DNA of 64,000 nucleotides. Source: Clostridium pasteurianum. GTDB taxonomy: Bacteria; Bacillota; Clostridia; Clostridiales; Clostridiaceae. The notes under the pieces were generated by a model, which saw nothing but the letters and a program-made list of their open reading frames with translations, was not told the origin of the DNA and searched no databases. The position numbers and the translations under genes are program-made. How positions within the stretch are numbered: position 1 is the stretch's first letter; each line of letters opens with the position of its first letter. Where the stretch lies: assembly GCF_001705235.1 (NCBI RefSeq), contig NZ_MCGV01000001.1, positions 3,042,181 through 3,106,180 on the forward strand. The letters run 5' to 3'. Below, piece after piece: positions 18,063-26,654 of the stretch.

Positions 18063-19754
18063 ATGAAAAAATTAATTGCACTAATTGAAAAAATGAAACC
18101 GTTTTTTGAGAAGGTTTCCAATAATCCCTACTTACGAGCTATAAGAGATGGATTCTTAAGTTGTATGCCTATTATCTTATTTTCTAGTATTTTTCTACTT
18201 ATAGCAGATGTTCCTAATATATGGGGATTTTATTGGCCTAATAATGTTAGTAATACTCTTATGAAGGCATATAATTATTCCATGGGAATTTTAGCAGTAT
18301 TAATGGTAGCAACTATTGCCAAGAGTTTAACTGATAGCATTAATGGTAAACTTCCTAAGCTTAGACAAATAAATAATGTATCAGTAATGATTGTATCTAT
18401 ATGCTGTTTTTTATTAATAGCTGTAGATTCAGTTAAGGGTGGATTTTCAAGTGATTATATGGGAACCAAAGGATTGTTATCAGCATTTGTTGTTGCATTT
18501 ATAGTTCCTAATATATATAAGGTATTTGTAAAAAATAATGTAACTATTAAATTACCGGATGAAGTACCACATAATGTAGCACAAACTTTTGCAGATTTAA
18601 TTCCACTAGCAGCATCTATTTTATTTTTCTGGCTAGTTGATTTAGCATTTAGATATGTAGCTGGAGAAGTTTTCAGTCAATGGATATTAGATGTGTTAAA
18701 ACCTTTATTTACAGCAGCAGACGGATATATAGGACTAGCTGTAATATATGGTGCAATGGCAATGTTCTGGTTTGTTGGTATTCACGGACCGTCTATAGTA
18801 GAGCCAGCAGTAACGGCTATATATATTGCAAATGTTGAAGCTAACTTAAAATTGTATCAAGCGGGACACCATGCTTCATTTGCATTAACACATGGAACTT
18901 CATATTTCGTAGCAACAATTGGTGGTACTGGTGCTACATTAATGCTTACAGTTATGTTTGCTTTCTTAGCTAAATCAAAGCAATTAAAAGCGGTAGGTAG
19001 AGCTTCTATAATTCCAGTATCATTTGCAGTAAATGAGCCGGTATTATTCGGAGCACCAATTGTTTTGAACCCTGTGTTCTTTGTACCATTTATACTTACT
19101 CCAATATTTAATGTATGGATATTTAAATTCTTTATAGATAATTTAGGAATGAACGGATTTATATATATAATACCATGGACAACTCCAGCACCTTTAGGAT
19201 TAATATTAGGAACAGGATTTGCCAAACTAGCATTTGTACTAGCACCTTTGTTATTAGTAGTTGATTTTGTAATGTACTATCCATTCTTTAAGGTATATGA
19301 TAGAGAATTAGTGGTTGCAGAAGCTGAAAGACATGAAGAAGTTGAAACAGAAGAAAAAACAGCTAAAAAAGTAGAAGTAAAACCAGTACCAGTAGTAGAA
19401 GAAGTTCCTAAGATTAATGAAGGAAATAAAGATGATAAGAAGAAGTTAGTTTTAGTACTTTGCGCAAGTGGAGCTACAAGTAGTATGCTTGCAAATGCTA
19501 TAACAAAAGGAGCAAAAGAAGCAGGATCAAATGTTGAGTCTATAGCTATGGCTTATGGCCAGCATAAAGATGTAATATCAGATTATGATTTAATAATATT
19601 AGCACCTCAAATGGCATCTATGTATGAAGAGTTAAAAGCCGATTGTTCTTCAAAGGGAACAAAGTCAGCAACAACTTCTGGTAAAGAATATGTTAATTTA
19701 ACAAGAAATCCTGCAGGGGCATTGAAATTTGCTTTAGATATAATAAATGGATAA
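18063..19754 (+). CDS. lacE: Lactose PTS enzyme IICB
   Basis: Imports lactose and phosphorylates it to lactose-6-phosphate. Residues about 1-420 form the IIC membrane domain, with the conserved GIHGPSIVEPAVTAIY and NEPVLFGAPIVLNP. A charged, Val/Glu/Pro-rich linker (about 425-460) joins the C-terminal IIB domain, whose phosphorylated cysteine is C467 in LVLCASGATSSMLA. The 563 aa length is normal. The gene end overlaps the first in-frame ATG of lacG. Confidence 0.95.
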   Translation: MKKLIALIEKMKPFFEKVSNNPYLRAIRDGFLSCMPIILFSSIFLLIADVPNIWGFYWPNNVSNTLMKAYNYSMGILAVLMVATIAKSLTDSINGKLPKLRQINNVSVMIVSICCFLLIAVDSVKGGFSSDYMGTKGLLSAFVVAFIVPNIYKVFVKNNVTIKLPDEVPHNVAQTFADLIPLAASILFFWLVDLAFRYVAGEVFSQWILDVLKPLFTAADGYIGLAVIYGAMAMFWFVGIHGPSIVEPAVTAIYIANVEANLKLYQAGHHASFALTHGTSYFVATIGGTGATLMLTVMFAFLAKSKQLKAVGRASIIPVSFAVNEPVLFGAPIVLNPVFFVPFILTPIFNVWIFKFFIDNLGMNGFIYIIPWTTPAPLGLILGTGFAKLAFVLAPLLLVVDFVMYYPFFKVYDRELVVAEAERHEEVETEEKTAKKVEVKPVPVVEEVPKINEGNKDDKKKLVLVLCASGATSSMLANAITKGAKEAGSNVESIAMAYGQHKDVISDYDLIILAPQMASMYEELKADCSSKGTKSATTSGKEYVNLTRNPAGALKFALDIING

Positions 19755-19770
19755 GAAAGAGGTAAAACTT

Positions 19771-21198
19771 ATGGAAAAATTTGAAGATGATTTCATATTT
19801 GGTGGAGCAACAGCAGCTTATCAGGCAGAAGGGGCAACAAAAGAAGATGGGAAAGGACCTTGTATATGGGATGAATATCTTAATAGGCCTGAGAGCAAAT
19901 TTACAGGGGATGCGGCAAGTGACTTTTACCACAAATACAAGGAAGATTTAAAATTATCAAGAGAATTTGGAATAAATGGAATAAGAATTTCTATTGCATG
20001 GTCACGTATAATTCCAGATGGTACGGGTGAAGTAAATCCTAAGGGAATTAAATTTTACAATAATCTTATTGATGAATGTATAAAAAATGGTGTTGAACCT
20101 TTTGTTACTCTGCATCATTTTGATAGTCCTCTTAAGATATTTAAAAGTGGAGATTGGCTAAATAGAGATAACATAGGTCATTTTGTTAGGTATGCAAAGA
20201 TTTGTTTTGAGAATTTTGGAGATAGAGTTAAGAAGTGGGCTACCTTTAATGAAGCTTGGGCTGTTGCACAAAACGGTTATATACAGGGAGATTTTCCACC
20301 AAACGAAAAATACAATATACCAAAAGCTGTTCAAACCATGCATAATATGATGGTAGCACATGCTAAGGTAGTTGAATTATATAAAAGTATGAAACTTAAT
20401 GGTGAGATTGGAATTGTTCATACACTTGAAGGAAAATGTCCTATAAGTGATTCAGAGGAAGATAAGAGAGCAGCTTATTTAGATTATACGCTGTCAAATA
20501 AATTTATGCTTGATGCATGTTTTAAAGGTGAATATCCAAAGGAAACCATTGAAACAATTAATGAGATTATGACTAAAAATAATGGAAAACTTAAAATTTA
20601 TGATGGTGATTTGGATGTGCTTAAGTCAGCAGCTAAAAAAATTGATTTCCTTGGAATGAATTATTATTCCAGTCATTTTCTAAAAGCATATGATGGAGAA
20701 AGTAAAATACACCATAATGGAACAGGAGAAAAAGGAACAAATATATTTGCACTTAAGGGAATAGGAGAGCGTGTTAATAATCCTAAAGTTCCAACAACAG
20801 ATTGGGATTGGCCAATTTATCCAAAGGGACTTCATGATATGCTTGTAAGAATTAAAAATGATTATCCAAATTATAAAAAAGTATATATTACTGAAAATGG
20901 TATGGGATATAAAGATGATTTTGAGAATGGTAAGATAGATGATACTCCACGTATAGATTATATTAAGCAGCATCTTGAGGCTATTTTAAAGGCTAAGAGC
21001 GAAGGAGTAGTTGTAAAAGGATACTTTGCATGGTCGCTTATGGATGTACTATCTTGGAGTAATGGATACAATAAGCGTTATGGATTCTTTTATATAGACT
21101 TTAAGGATCAAAAAAGATATCCTAAGAAAAGCGCTTATTGGTTTAAAAAAGTATCTGAAAGTAAGAGTATAGTAGATGCTAGTCAAATAGAGTATTAA
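19771..21198 (+). CDS. lacG: 6-phospho-beta-galactosidase (GH1)
   Basis: Splits lactose-6-phosphate into glucose and galactose-6-phosphate. Acid/base E161 is in TFNEAW and nucleophile E375 in YITENGMG. S428, K435 and Y437 in SWSNGYNKRYG match the phosphate-binding triad of lactococcal LacG, which separates it from plain beta-glucosidases. ATG 19771 is preferred because AGAAAGAGG stands 9 bases upstream; the ATG at 19747 overlaps lacE. Product galactose-6-phosphate feeds LacAB. Confidence 0.94.
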   Translation: MEKFEDDFIFGGATAAYQAEGATKEDGKGPCIWDEYLNRPESKFTGDAASDFYHKYKEDLKLSREFGINGIRISIAWSRIIPDGTGEVNPKGIKFYNNLIDECIKNGVEPFVTLHHFDSPLKIFKSGDWLNRDNIGHFVRYAKICFENFGDRVKKWATFNEAWAVAQNGYIQGDFPPNEKYNIPKAVQTMHNMMVAHAKVVELYKSMKLNGEIGIVHTLEGKCPISDSEEDKRAAYLDYTLSNKFMLDACFKGEYPKETIETINEIMTKNNGKLKIYDGDLDVLKSAAKKIDFLGMNYYSSHFLKAYDGESKIHHNGTGEKGTNIFALKGIGERVNNPKVPTTDWDWPIYPKGLHDMLVRIKNDYPNYKKVYITENGMGYKDDFENGKIDDTPRIDYIKQHLEAILKAKSEGVVVKGYFAWSLMDVLSWSNGYNKRYGFFYIDFKDQKRYPKKSAYWFKKVSESKSIVDASQIEY

Positions 21199-21247
21199 AA
21201 TTTAATATGTCCACACACACATTAAATTTAAATATATTTTCACTCAT

Positions 21248-21302
21248 AAAAAAAGCATCTTCAAATGTTTTTTGTAATTAACATTTGAAGATGCTTTTTT
21301 AT
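21248..21302. terminator. Bidirectional terminator after lacG
   Basis: AAAGCATCTTCAAATGTT pairs perfectly with AACATTTGAAGATGCTTT, with A-run before and T-run after, so it can stop transcripts from either side. Confidence 0.9.
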
Positions 21303-21368
21303 TGATTTATATAAAGTTAACTATAAAGTTGAAAATTTAAATATTGTAGTATGGTTATATTATTTATT

Positions 21369-21413
21369 AAAAAAAGTAAAAATACTGTAAGTTATATATG
21401 ACTTACAGTATTT
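21369..21413 (-). terminator. galR terminator whose stem spans the stop codon
   Basis: AAATACTGTAAG (21380-21391) pairs with CTTACAGTATTT (21402-21413), 12 of 12, and the minus-strand transcript then runs into a T-rich stretch. One arm is formed by the last galR codons, so the stop codon sits in the loop. It is a small version of the gene-end mirroring seen in the large hairpin repeats, without the inserted core. Confidence 0.8.
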
Positions 21414-22405
21414 CTTTCAACTATATAATTATTTAATATAATTCTCTTGCTATATTTGTTGTTACAATTAATTTTTTCTATTAATAAATCTGCAGCATTA
21501 GTTCCAAGAAGGAACATATTTTGATCTACAGTTGTTAATTTTGGTTCTACGAATTTACTTAAAGATATATTATCATAACCTATTATAGAAAAATCATCTG
21601 GTACTCCTATGTTTAACTTCTTACAAGCATTTAATATACCAACACCCATTAGATCATTGCAGGCTAAAGCTGCTGTTGCATGGCACTTTTTTAAGAGTTT
21701 TGAAAAAATATTAGCGGTATTATCAACAGTATCATTGCTGTTTCCATCTCCTATGCTAATAATATTGTCAGGATTAAAAAGCTGCAATTTTTCCATGGTG
21801 TCTTTGTAAATCTTCTCCTTAATATCATAAGAGTAACTGTTTTTACCTCTTACAAATAAGATTTCTTTATGATTCTTATTCAGGAGATACTTTAGGGCAA
21901 GTTTTGCACCCATTGCCTCATCGTTTGAAACACAGGATATGTTAGAATCTACATTATAGCCGTTTATAAATACAATTGGTATTTCATTTGCTATATTGTC
22001 ATAAAAACCGTGTTTTATATTAGAAGTATTAGGAGTAATTATGATTATTCCGGCTACATTTCTTGATATTAAATTAGTTAAACACTTTTTTTCTTCTGCA
22101 GCATTATCGTTTGAGCAGGTTAGTAACATAGATAAAGACTTATCTTTTAAACAGTTATCTATACCATTAATAACTTCTGTGAAAAACATATTATTAATGC
22201 TTGGAGAAACTATACCTATAGTAGCAGATTTCTTTTGAGTTAGCTCACGTGCCTGCATATTAGGTATATAATGTAATTCTTTTATTGCATCAAGAACTTT
22301 TTCACGTGTTTCTGCTTTTACAGGATAGTTTTCGTTCATTACCCTAGAAACAGTTGCAACAGACACGTTTGCTTTTTTTGCTACTTCAAGTATAGTTGTT
22401 TTCAT
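21392..22405 (-). CDS. galR: LacI-family galactose regulator
   Basis: A repressor of 337 aa. The helix-turn-helix ILEVAKKANVSVATVSRVMN sits at the N terminus, the hinge at YIPNMQAREL, and a periplasmic-binding-protein-like effector domain fills the rest. ATG 22405 gives the standard LacI start and has AAGGTG upstream; longer frames would run into galT. It is the last gene of galK-galT-galR. The effector is probably galactose or a galactose metabolite. Two matching 16-bp operators lie before galK and galactanase. Confidence 0.88.
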   Translation of the reverse strand: MKTTILEVAKKANVSVATVSRVMNENYPVKAETREKVLDAIKELHYIPNMQARELTQKKSATIGIVSPSINNMFFTEVINGIDNCLKDKSLSMLLTCSNDNAAEEKKCLTNLISRNVAGIIIITPNTSNIKHGFYDNIANEIPIVFINGYNVDSNISCVSNDEAMGAKLALKYLLNKNHKEILFVRGKNSYSYDIKEKIYKDTMEKLQLFNPDNIISIGDGNSNDTVDNTANIFSKLLKKCHATAALACNDLMGVGILNACKKLNIGVPDDFSIIGYDNISLSKFVEPKLTTVDQNMFLLGTNAADLLIEKINCNNKYSKRIILNNYIVERNTVSHI

Positions 22406-22418
22406 AATTTTCATCACC

Positions 22419-23912
22419 TTATAATATATTAATAAATTTATCAAAAGCGGATAGGCCACTTGGATTTCGCTTAAATACACCAGCATGTGTTAGTACCTGT
22501 AAAAATGTGATGCCTACTTCTTTTTGTAAAATATCATCGGCATTTTTTTCTGTTATATTATTGTATCTATTTAGAAGGTATTTATACCAGGCACTGTGTT
22601 TTGATATGCTTTCATTTTTTGAAATATCATCTTGTCTTTGAATTAAACAAGTTTTTAACAAATTAAGTTCAGATTTAAGTCTTGCAGGAAGAACGGCTAA
22701 TCCCATTACCTCAATGAGACCTATATTTTCCTTCTTTATATGATGGACTTCGCTATGTGGATGAAATATTCCAAGTGGGTATTCATCACTTGTCCTATTA
22801 TTCCTCAAAACTAAATCAAATTCGTATTTGTCATTTCTTTTTCTAGCAATAGGAGTTATTGTGTTGTGAAGTTCACCATTTGTATGACTTAATATGTTTT
22901 GTGATTCATCTGAGTAATTTCGCCATGAAGATAATATATGTTCAGCCAAATCTATAAGTTTAATTTTATTATCAGATGAAATTCTAATGGCAGACATAGG
23001 CCATTTAACTCTTCCAACGTTTACATCCTCATATCCCTTTATAGAATAATTTTTTTCTACAGGAGCTTTTTCCATTGCAAAGGTATATCTGCCACCTTGA
23101 TAGTGATCATGAGATAATATTGATCCGCCTACTATTGGGAGATCTGCATTAGAACCGGCAAAGTAGTGTGGCAATATATCTGTAAAAGCCAGCAAGTTTT
23201 CGAAAGTTTTCCTGCTAATTTTCATTGGTATATGTTTACTATTTAATATTATACAATGCTCATTATAATAAGTATAGGGAGAGTATTGCAAAAACCATTT
23301 GTTATTATTAAGTGTAAGAGGAATTAGCCTAAGTGTTTGTCTTGCAGGATGATTAATATTTCCGTAGAAACCCTCATTTTCTTTGCACAAAAGACATTTT
23401 GGATATGATGTAGACTTAAATGATTTCGCTTTTGCAATATCTCTTGGATCCTTTTCTGGTTTAGATAAATTTATAGTTATATCTAGATCTCCATATTCAG
23501 TATTCGTCTTCCATATTATATTTTTATCAATTCTATTCTTTCTTATATAGTTTGAAGCTATACTTAAATTATAATAGTAATCAGTAGCCTTTTGTGGAGA
23601 ATCTAGAAGAAGGTTATTAAACTTTTTTATGATCTCAGATGGTCTTGGCATAACGCAATTCATTATTTTTGTATCAAATAAATCTTTTTCGGCTACAGTA
23701 TCTTCTATAAATTTTTTTTCTACTGCATAATTTAATAGATTTTGTAAAATAGATGTAGGCGTATCTAAATTTTCATCTATTTTTTCAGTCTCAAAGTTTT
23801 CAAGCCCTAATAAACCTATAAGCATATTAGAAGAATAAATTTTATCATCTTCAGATATAAGACCTTTTTTTAAGGCAAAGTTTAAGAGCCTATTTATTTC
23901 ATGATTAACCAT
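22419..23912 (-). CDS. galT: Galactose-1-phosphate uridylyltransferase, class 2
   Basis: Transfers UMP from UDP-glucose to galactose-1-phosphate in the Leloir pathway. The 497 aa length and blocks VMPRPSEI, CLLCKENEGFYGNINHPARQTLRLIPL and GGSILSHDHYQGGRY place it in the Firmicutes class 2 family. The family's active-site histidine region is HDHYQGG. AGGGGGC precedes ATG. It is 39 bases after galK and 13 bases before the galR start. No galE is present in this window. Confidence 0.94.
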   Translation of the reverse strand: MVNHEINRLLNFALKKGLISEDDKIYSSNMLIGLLGLENFETEKIDENLDTPTSILQNLLNYAVEKKFIEDTVAEKDLFDTKIMNCVMPRPSEIIKKFNNLLLDSPQKATDYYYNLSIASNYIRKNRIDKNIIWKTNTEYGDLDITINLSKPEKDPRDIAKAKSFKSTSYPKCLLCKENEGFYGNINHPARQTLRLIPLTLNNNKWFLQYSPYTYYNEHCIILNSKHIPMKISRKTFENLLAFTDILPHYFAGSNADLPIVGGSILSHDHYQGGRYTFAMEKAPVEKNYSIKGYEDVNVGRVKWPMSAIRISSDNKIKLIDLAEHILSSWRNYSDESQNILSHTNGELHNTITPIARKRNDKYEFDLVLRNNRTSDEYPLGIFHPHSEVHHIKKENIGLIEVMGLAVLPARLKSELNLLKTCLIQRQDDISKNESISKHSAWYKYLLNRYNNITEKNADDILQKEVGITFLQVLTHAGVFKRNPSGLSAFDKFINIL

Positions 23913-23951
23913 TTTTATGCCCCCTAGTATTAAAAACCATTTCCTTAATGT

Positions 23952-25124
23952 TTAAACTATTTTTCTAGCACCATCAGCAATAGATACAATATAGAAACTT
24001 GGATCATAACCGATTTCTTTTTTATATTTTGCTTTTATAGTTTCTGTAAAATTATCTATGCAATCTTCCTTAACGATATTAACGGTACAGCCGCCAAAAC
24101 CAGCACCTGTCATGCGGGCTCCTATAACACCTTCACACTGCCATGCCAGCGAAGCAAGGGTATCTAGTTCTATGCCAGTAACTTCATAATCATCTCTCAA
24201 AGAAACATGAGAAGCGTTCATTAGTTTTCCAAAAGTAATTAAATCATTACGCTGAAGGGCTTTAACTGCTTTTAAAGTTCTTTCATTTTCATAAACAGCA
24301 TGCTTAGCTCTTTTTAATATTATAGGATCTAAAATGCAATTCTTAACTGCTTCAAAATCTTTTTCTGTAAGTTCACCAAGTGCATTTATTTTTTTTACTT
24401 TCTGTATTTCTTTTAATGCAGCTTCACACTGGCTGCGTCTTTCATTGTATTTTGAATCAGCTAAACCTCGGTGCTTATTTGTGTTAGCTATAACTATTTT
24501 ATAGCCATTCATATTTATTTTACTGTAAGAATATTTTAGAGTATTGCAATCAAGTAATACAGCGCAATCCTTTTTACCCATGCCTACAGCAAATTGGTCC
24601 ATGATGCCGCAGTTTACACCGATGAATGAGTTCTCTGCTTCCTGGCACATCTTTACTATGTCAATCATATTTATATTTAATTTAAAAAGATCATTTAATA
24701 TAGTTCCTGTTAAAACCTCTATAGAAGCCGAAGATGATAGTCCAGCACCGTTTGGTATATTCCCATAGAAAAGGATTTCGAAACCATTATCTATTTTGTA
24801 GTTGTGTTTTTTAAAGATATCTATAACACCTTTTGGGTAGTTAACCCATCTATTTTTCGTGGTGTTTTTTAAATTGTCTAAATTAAATTCTGTGACACCT
24901 AAATTTTTGAAGTTAAGAGAATAGGCCAGTACTTTCTTATCAGATCTTTTAGCAACTAATCCGTAAGTACCAATATCAAGTGCACATGGAAAAACGTTAC
25001 CACCATTATAATCTGTATGTTCACCAATTAAATTAACTCTTCCTGGTGCAAAGAAAACATTTTCATTGACCTTTCCAAAAACGTTTTTGAATTCTGCTTT
25101 TAACATATTTATAGTATCCATCAT
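23952..25124 (-). CDS. galK: Galactokinase
   Basis: Phosphorylates galactose at C1. A GHMP kinase of 390 aa with the signature FFAPGRVNLIGEHTDYNGG near the N terminus, the ATP loop GNIPNGAGLSSSASIE, and ARMTGAGFGGCTVNIV near the C terminus. Two start ATGs are adjacent, at 25124 and 25121, with GAGGGGG upstream. First gene of the minus-strand Leloir operon, with a probable GalR operator 20 bases above the start. Confidence 0.96.
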   Translation of the reverse strand: MMDTINMLKAEFKNVFGKVNENVFFAPGRVNLIGEHTDYNGGNVFPCALDIGTYGLVAKRSDKKVLAYSLNFKNLGVTEFNLDNLKNTTKNRWVNYPKGVIDIFKKHNYKIDNGFEILFYGNIPNGAGLSSSASIEVLTGTILNDLFKLNINMIDIVKMCQEAENSFIGVNCGIMDQFAVGMGKKDCAVLLDCNTLKYSYSKINMNGYKIVIANTNKHRGLADSKYNERRSQCEAALKEIQKVKKINALGELTEKDFEAVKNCILDPIILKRAKHAVYENERTLKAVKALQRNDLITFGKLMNASHVSLRDDYEVTGIELDTLASLAWQCEGVIGARMTGAGFGGCTVNIVKEDCIDNFTETIKAKYKKEIGYDPSFYIVSIADGARKIV

Positions 25125-25143
25125 TATTCCCCCTCTATAAATA

Positions 25144-25159
25144 TAGTAAGCGATTACTA
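25144..25159. promoter_or_regulatory. Putative GalR operator upstream of galK
   Basis: TAGTAAGCGATTACTA is a palindrome with a central CG, as in LacI-family operators. On the minus strand TTTACT and TACTAT can be read as -35 and -10 boxes around it with 17 bases between, so a bound repressor would cover the promoter. It shares its layout with 17148-17163. Confidence 0.6.
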
Positions 25160-25310
25160 CGCAAAAGTAAAGGCATATATTGAGAATTGTAATATTAAAA
25201 AGAAATTTATTTGTTAAAAGGTTAATTATCTAAATAAAATTTGCTTAAAATTTTTTATTATAAGTGATAATATATAATAAGATGTATTATATTTTTGGAG
25301 GATTATGTGT

Positions 25311-26081
25311 ATGTTAAAAGAAGAAAGATTTCAAAAGATATTGGATATGCTGAACGATAATAACATAATAAAGATAACGGATATAAATAAAAAACTTGGG
25401 GTAACAGAAATAACTATAAGACGAGATTTAAAAGTTCTTGAAGAAAGAGGGCTTCTTAAAAGAATTTATGGTGGAGCAAAAAAGGTAGAAAAGAAAAGTG
25501 AAAATAATTTTAAAGAACTTTCAAGCAATGAAAAAAGAAAGATAAATATTGAGGAAAAAAGGTACATTGCAAAGCTAGCGGCAAATATGGTACAGGAGAA
25601 CGATATAATATACATAGGACCTGGAACTACGACAGAATTTATATATGATTATTTAAATGTTCCATATGCCAAGGTTATAACAAATTCAATGCCAGTTTTT
25701 TTAAGATTTAAAGATGACAAAAGATTTGAATTAATATTAGTGGGAGGTAGATACCGTTCACGTACAGATGTTTTTGTTGGCAGCTTTACAAATGAAATGT
25801 TAAAAAGTATGAGAATTAAAATAGCATTTGTTGGCACTAATGGTATTTTTAATGACAACATAACAACATCTAATGAAGAAGAGGGAGTATGCCAGAAGAT
25901 TATTCTTGATAATGCAGAAAAAAAATATGTATTATGTGACAGCACTAAAATCGAAAAGGGTGACTTTTTTAGTTTTTATAGATTAAGAGATATAACAGGA
26001 ATTATTACAGACCAAAATATAGATGAGAAACTTAAAGACAAATACGGCAGAGCAGTAGAAATCATAGATGGTGTGAATTAA
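25311..26081 (+). CDS. DeoR-family regulator, second LacR paralogue
   Basis: A 256 aa paralogue of the regulator at 11775, with near-identical helix-turn-helix (VTEITIRRDLKVLEERG) and effector motifs YIGPGTTTEFIYDYL and GGRYRSRTDVFVG. ATG 25311 is chosen because GGAGGA ends 8 bases upstream; ATG 25305 is only 2 bases from it. It diverges from galK. Its stop codon lies inside the arm of a large hairpin repeat. Two LacR-like proteins bracketing one sugar island may split control of the galactose PTS and lactose PTS operons. Confidence 0.87.
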   Translation: MLKEERFQKILDMLNDNNIIKITDINKKLGVTEITIRRDLKVLEERGLLKRIYGGAKKVEKKSENNFKELSSNEKRKINIEEKRYIAKLAANMVQENDIIYIGPGTTTEFIYDYLNVPYAKVITNSMPVFLRFKDDKRFELILVGGRYRSRTDVFVGSFTNEMLKSMRIKIAFVGTNGIFNDNITTSNEEEGVCQKIILDNAEKKYVLCDSTKIEKGDFFSFYRLRDITGIITDQNIDEKLKDKYGRAVEIIDGVN

Positions 26082-26340
26082 GAGTATTTTAGAACATTAA
26101 ATAAAACTCATAAGACTAAGCCTCAAATAATGAAAATACTAAGAAATTTTAATAACTCGCTGAAAAAAAGCTCAAACAAATTAAAATTACTAAGTCTTTT
26201 CATTATTTGAGGCAAAGTCTTATTGAGTTTTATTTAAATCGTTCTTAAAATACTCTTAATTCACATAAAGGGTAAAGGCAAGGAAGATTTTCTTCCGCTT
26301 CGCTACCGGAAATCTGAATTAAAGACTTATATGTGGTTAA
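26072..26340 (+). repeat. Mirror-arm hairpin repeat, second DeoR gene copy
   Basis: The outer arms 26072-26091 (including the stop codon) and 26246-26265 are complementary at 20 of 20 bases. The inner stem carries AATAAAACTCATAAGACT and its partner around a core with TTTTAATAACTCGCTG and GCTCAAACAAATTAAA. The tail 26271-26325 holds AAAGGCAAGGAAGATTTTC and a CCGGAAATC partner. This is the first of three units filling the convergent gap. Confidence 0.85.
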
Positions 26341-26560
26341 GCTTTTAATAATGAAAAGACTAAGAAATTTTAATAACTCGCTGAAAAAAAGCTCAAACAA
26401 ATTAAAATTACTAAGTCTTCTCATTATTTGAGGCAAAGTCTTATTGAGTTTTATTTAAATCGTTTTGAAAATACTGTTACTTCACATAAAAGGTAAAGGC
26501 AAGGAGGATTTTCTTTTGTTACGCTACGGAAAATTTCAATTAAAAGACTATATAAAGTTA
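26341..26560 (+). repeat. Tandem partial hairpin unit
   Basis: Near-duplicate of the previous unit, lacking its left outer arm. It keeps the TTTTAATAACTCGCTG core, the TTATTGAGTTTTATTTAAATC right arm, AAAATACTGTTACTTCACAT and the AAAGGCAAGGAGGATTTTC tail. Probably arose by tandem duplication. Confidence 0.75.
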
Positions 26561-26640
26561 AGCCCCCAATAATTAAAATCTAAGAAATTTCAATTATTGG
26601 GGGCTTAGTCTTATGAACTTATTTAATGTTTCAAAATACT
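26561..26640 (-). repeat. Opposing hairpin unit at the ABC-F gene end
   Basis: Minus-strand unit with a GCCCCCAATAATT/AATTATTGGGGGC stem, followed by CTTATGAACTTATTTAATGTT and TCAAAATACTATTAC next to the ABC-F stop. No matching outer arm for the gene end was found, so the mirror is lost in this copy. It likely terminates the ABC-F gene. Confidence 0.65.
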
Positions 26641-26654
26641 ATTACTTCTATTAA

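Noticed and set aside
26245-26436. Minus-strand 63-codon open frame in the DeoR/ABC-F gap
   Set aside because: It lies wholly within the hairpin repeats, has no ribosome site and its composition follows the repeat.
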